A stretch of 64,000 nt of DNA, from the NCBI GenBank assembly GCA_024291935.2, contig JAGTYA010000025.1:6593501-6657500 (forward strand). Reading direction: 5' to 3'. Shown one piece after another: positions 62,886-64,000 of this stretch. This DNA comes from Okapia johnstoni (Eukaryota > Chordata > Mammalia > Artiodactyla > Giraffidae). The position numbers and the translations under genes were made by a program. Every line of letters begins with the position of its first letter. Positions within the stretch are counted from its first letter, which is position 1. The notes beneath the pieces are model-generated. The model saw only the letters and a list, made by a program, of their open reading frames with translations, was not told the DNA's origin and did not search any database.

Positions 62886-63104
62886 GTGGGCTCTCAACCT
62901 TTTGCCCTGCAATGGTCTTCAGGGGCCAGCAGGGCTCACTCACACCTGCCAGCTACCCTGCCCACCTTCAGCTCTTCTCTCCCCAGGGCCCTGCAGGCTC
63001 TGGGTGAACACAGGGCTGGCTGGAGATCTTGCCCTGTGGGTTCCTGGCTACGTGGAGCCCCATTCAGCAGCTATGCCAAGGAGAAAGCACACCGGAGACC
63101 TGGG

Positions 63105-63230
63105 TACATTCTCAGCTCTGCCCCTAATTTGCCAGGTAACACGAACACTTCTGAACTCCCCAGGCCTCAGTCTCTTTGTCTGTAAAATGGGTGACAGTGA
63201 GGAAATGCAGCAACGTGCGTTGGATTCACT
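63105..63230 (+). mobile_element. MIR SINE, left part
   Basis: CCAGGCCTCAGTCTCTTTGT and CTGTAAAATGGGTGACAGTG. Interrupted by Bov-tA; its tail resumes at 63449. Confidence 0.85.
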
Positions 63231-63239
63231 GGCAGTAAA

Positions 63240-63448
63240 GGGGCTTTCTAGTAGCTCAGATGGTAAAGCATCTGCCTGCAGTGCAGACCTGGATTCGATT
63301 CCTGGGTTGGGAAGATTCCCCTGGAGAAGGAAATGGCAACCCACTCCAGTGTTCTTGCATGGAGAATCTCATGGACAGAGGAGCCTGGCGAGCTACAGTC
63401 CATGGGGTCGCAAAGAGTTGGACACAACTGAGCGACTAACACACACAC
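63240..63448 (+). mobile_element. Bov-tA SINE in MIR with TSD
   Basis: Near full-length copy (GGGCTTTCTAGTAGCTCAGA head, GACACAACTGAGCGACTAAC end, CA tail). Flanked by GGCAGTAAA (63231-63239) and GGCAATAAA (63449-63457); the duplicated sequence is MIR tail. Confidence 0.95.
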
Positions 63449-63475
63449 GGCAATAAATGCTCAACAAATATAGTC
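63449..63475 (+). mobile_element. MIR SINE, right tail
   Basis: GGCAATAAATGCTCAACAAA completes the MIR split at 63231. Confidence 0.75.
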
Positions 63476-63577
63476 ATCCCAAGACCCCCAGCAAACACAC
63501 AAACTCGGGATGCCCCAGTCCCTTCCAGGAGGCTCTCTGCATTTGTGGGCCACACATCTGCAGGTACAGCAGCTGAC

Positions 63578-63953
63578 TCCAATGGGTTGCATCGTGTCTA
63601 CCCAAATTCAAGCCTACTCGGCACCTCAGAAGGTGCCCTTATTTGGAAAGGGGGTCTTTGTAAATCTCAGTCATCCTAGATTTAGGTGGGCCCTGTATCC
63701 AACGACTATAAAGAGGAGATAAAAAGAGGAGAGGACGCAGGGTGAGATGAAGGTGGATTTGAGATGGAGTGATGCGGCTACAAGCCAAGGACCGCCTTGT
63801 ACCGCCTCCCTCGGGGCCTCTAGGAGGAACTGGCCCTGCCAACACCTTGATTTCAGACTTCCAGCCTCCAGGACTGTGAGAAAATAACTTTTATTGTTTT
63901 AAGCCATTAAACAGTTTGTGGTCATTTGCAACAGTGGCCACAGCAAACACACA
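63578..63953 (+). mobile_element. MLT1-type MaLR solo LTR
   Basis: GGTTGCATCGTGTCTACCCA, CTTATTTGGAAAGGGGGTCT, GATGCGGCTACAAGCCAAGG, CCAACACCTTGATTTCAGAC and TTGTTTTAAGCCATTAAACA. Ancient LTR with no internal viral sequence. Confidence 0.85.
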
Positions 63954-64000
63954 CAGCAGTTGTAACTGCTGCGGTTGGTCACGCCTCCGACTCGCACTGG

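Larger units (their letters stand above)
15826..64000 (-). other. ATP2B2: ATP2B2 5' intronic/upstream region
   Basis: This is on the 5' side of the coding exon for a minus-strand gene. ATP2B2 is known to use several tissue-specific non-coding first exons spread over a large upstream region, so this stretch probably contains introns and possibly a promoter. No upstream exon can be proven from sequence alone. Confidence 0.65.

Overview
This is ruminant nuclear DNA. It carries many Bov-tA tRNA-derived SINEs, seven BovB (RTE-type LINE) fragments and one CHR-type artiodactyl SINE, on top of a dense layer of ancient mammalian repeats (MIR, L2, MLT1, MER5A-like, L1). The only protein-coding sequence I can support is one exon on the minus strand at 15321-15825. 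It holds the start codon and first 66 codons of ATP2B2, the plasma-membrane Ca2+ pump PMCA2. The window therefore lies inside the ATP2B2 transcription unit, which is read right to left. Positions 1-15320 are the intron after the first coding exon. Positions 15826-64000 are the 5' intronic and upstream side, where the gene is known to use alternative non-coding first exons. I did not find the next coding exon or any second gene.

Layout. 1-15.3 kb: intron with L1, MLT1, MIR, L2 and Bov-tA copies and an 18-bp-unit minisatellite (7.8-8.2 kb). 15.3-17.3 kb: the ATP2B2 exon, with a branch point and 3' splice site, a 5'UTR containing upstream ORFs, a (TG)10 tract in the transcript just upstream, an RE1/NRSE-like site and a consensus CTCF site. 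17.3-34 kb: repeat-rich, with several young SINE insertions flanked by target-site duplications. 34.5-36.7 kb: a GC-rich, largely repeat-free block with two RFX X-box motifs, a MEF2 motif and a long polypurine tract; this is the best candidate for an alternative promoter or enhancer. 36.7-46 kb: long L2 copies in both orientations, an L1/BovB junction with an open reverse-transcriptase fragment, an unidentified dispersed repeat pair and an unidentified poly(T)-led retrosequence. 46-64 kb: MIR, L2 and BovB, a 261-bp tandem duplication that includes a Bov-tA, a G-quadruplex motif, a reverse CTCF-like site and a terminal MLT1 LTR.

The content of most interest is regulatory. The exon's 5'UTR contains a start-stop uORF, a 20-codon uORF and an 84-codon uORF that overlaps the PMCA2 start codon out of frame. 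All repeat assignments come from recalled family consensus sequences, so their ends are approximate, usually within 10-30 bp.
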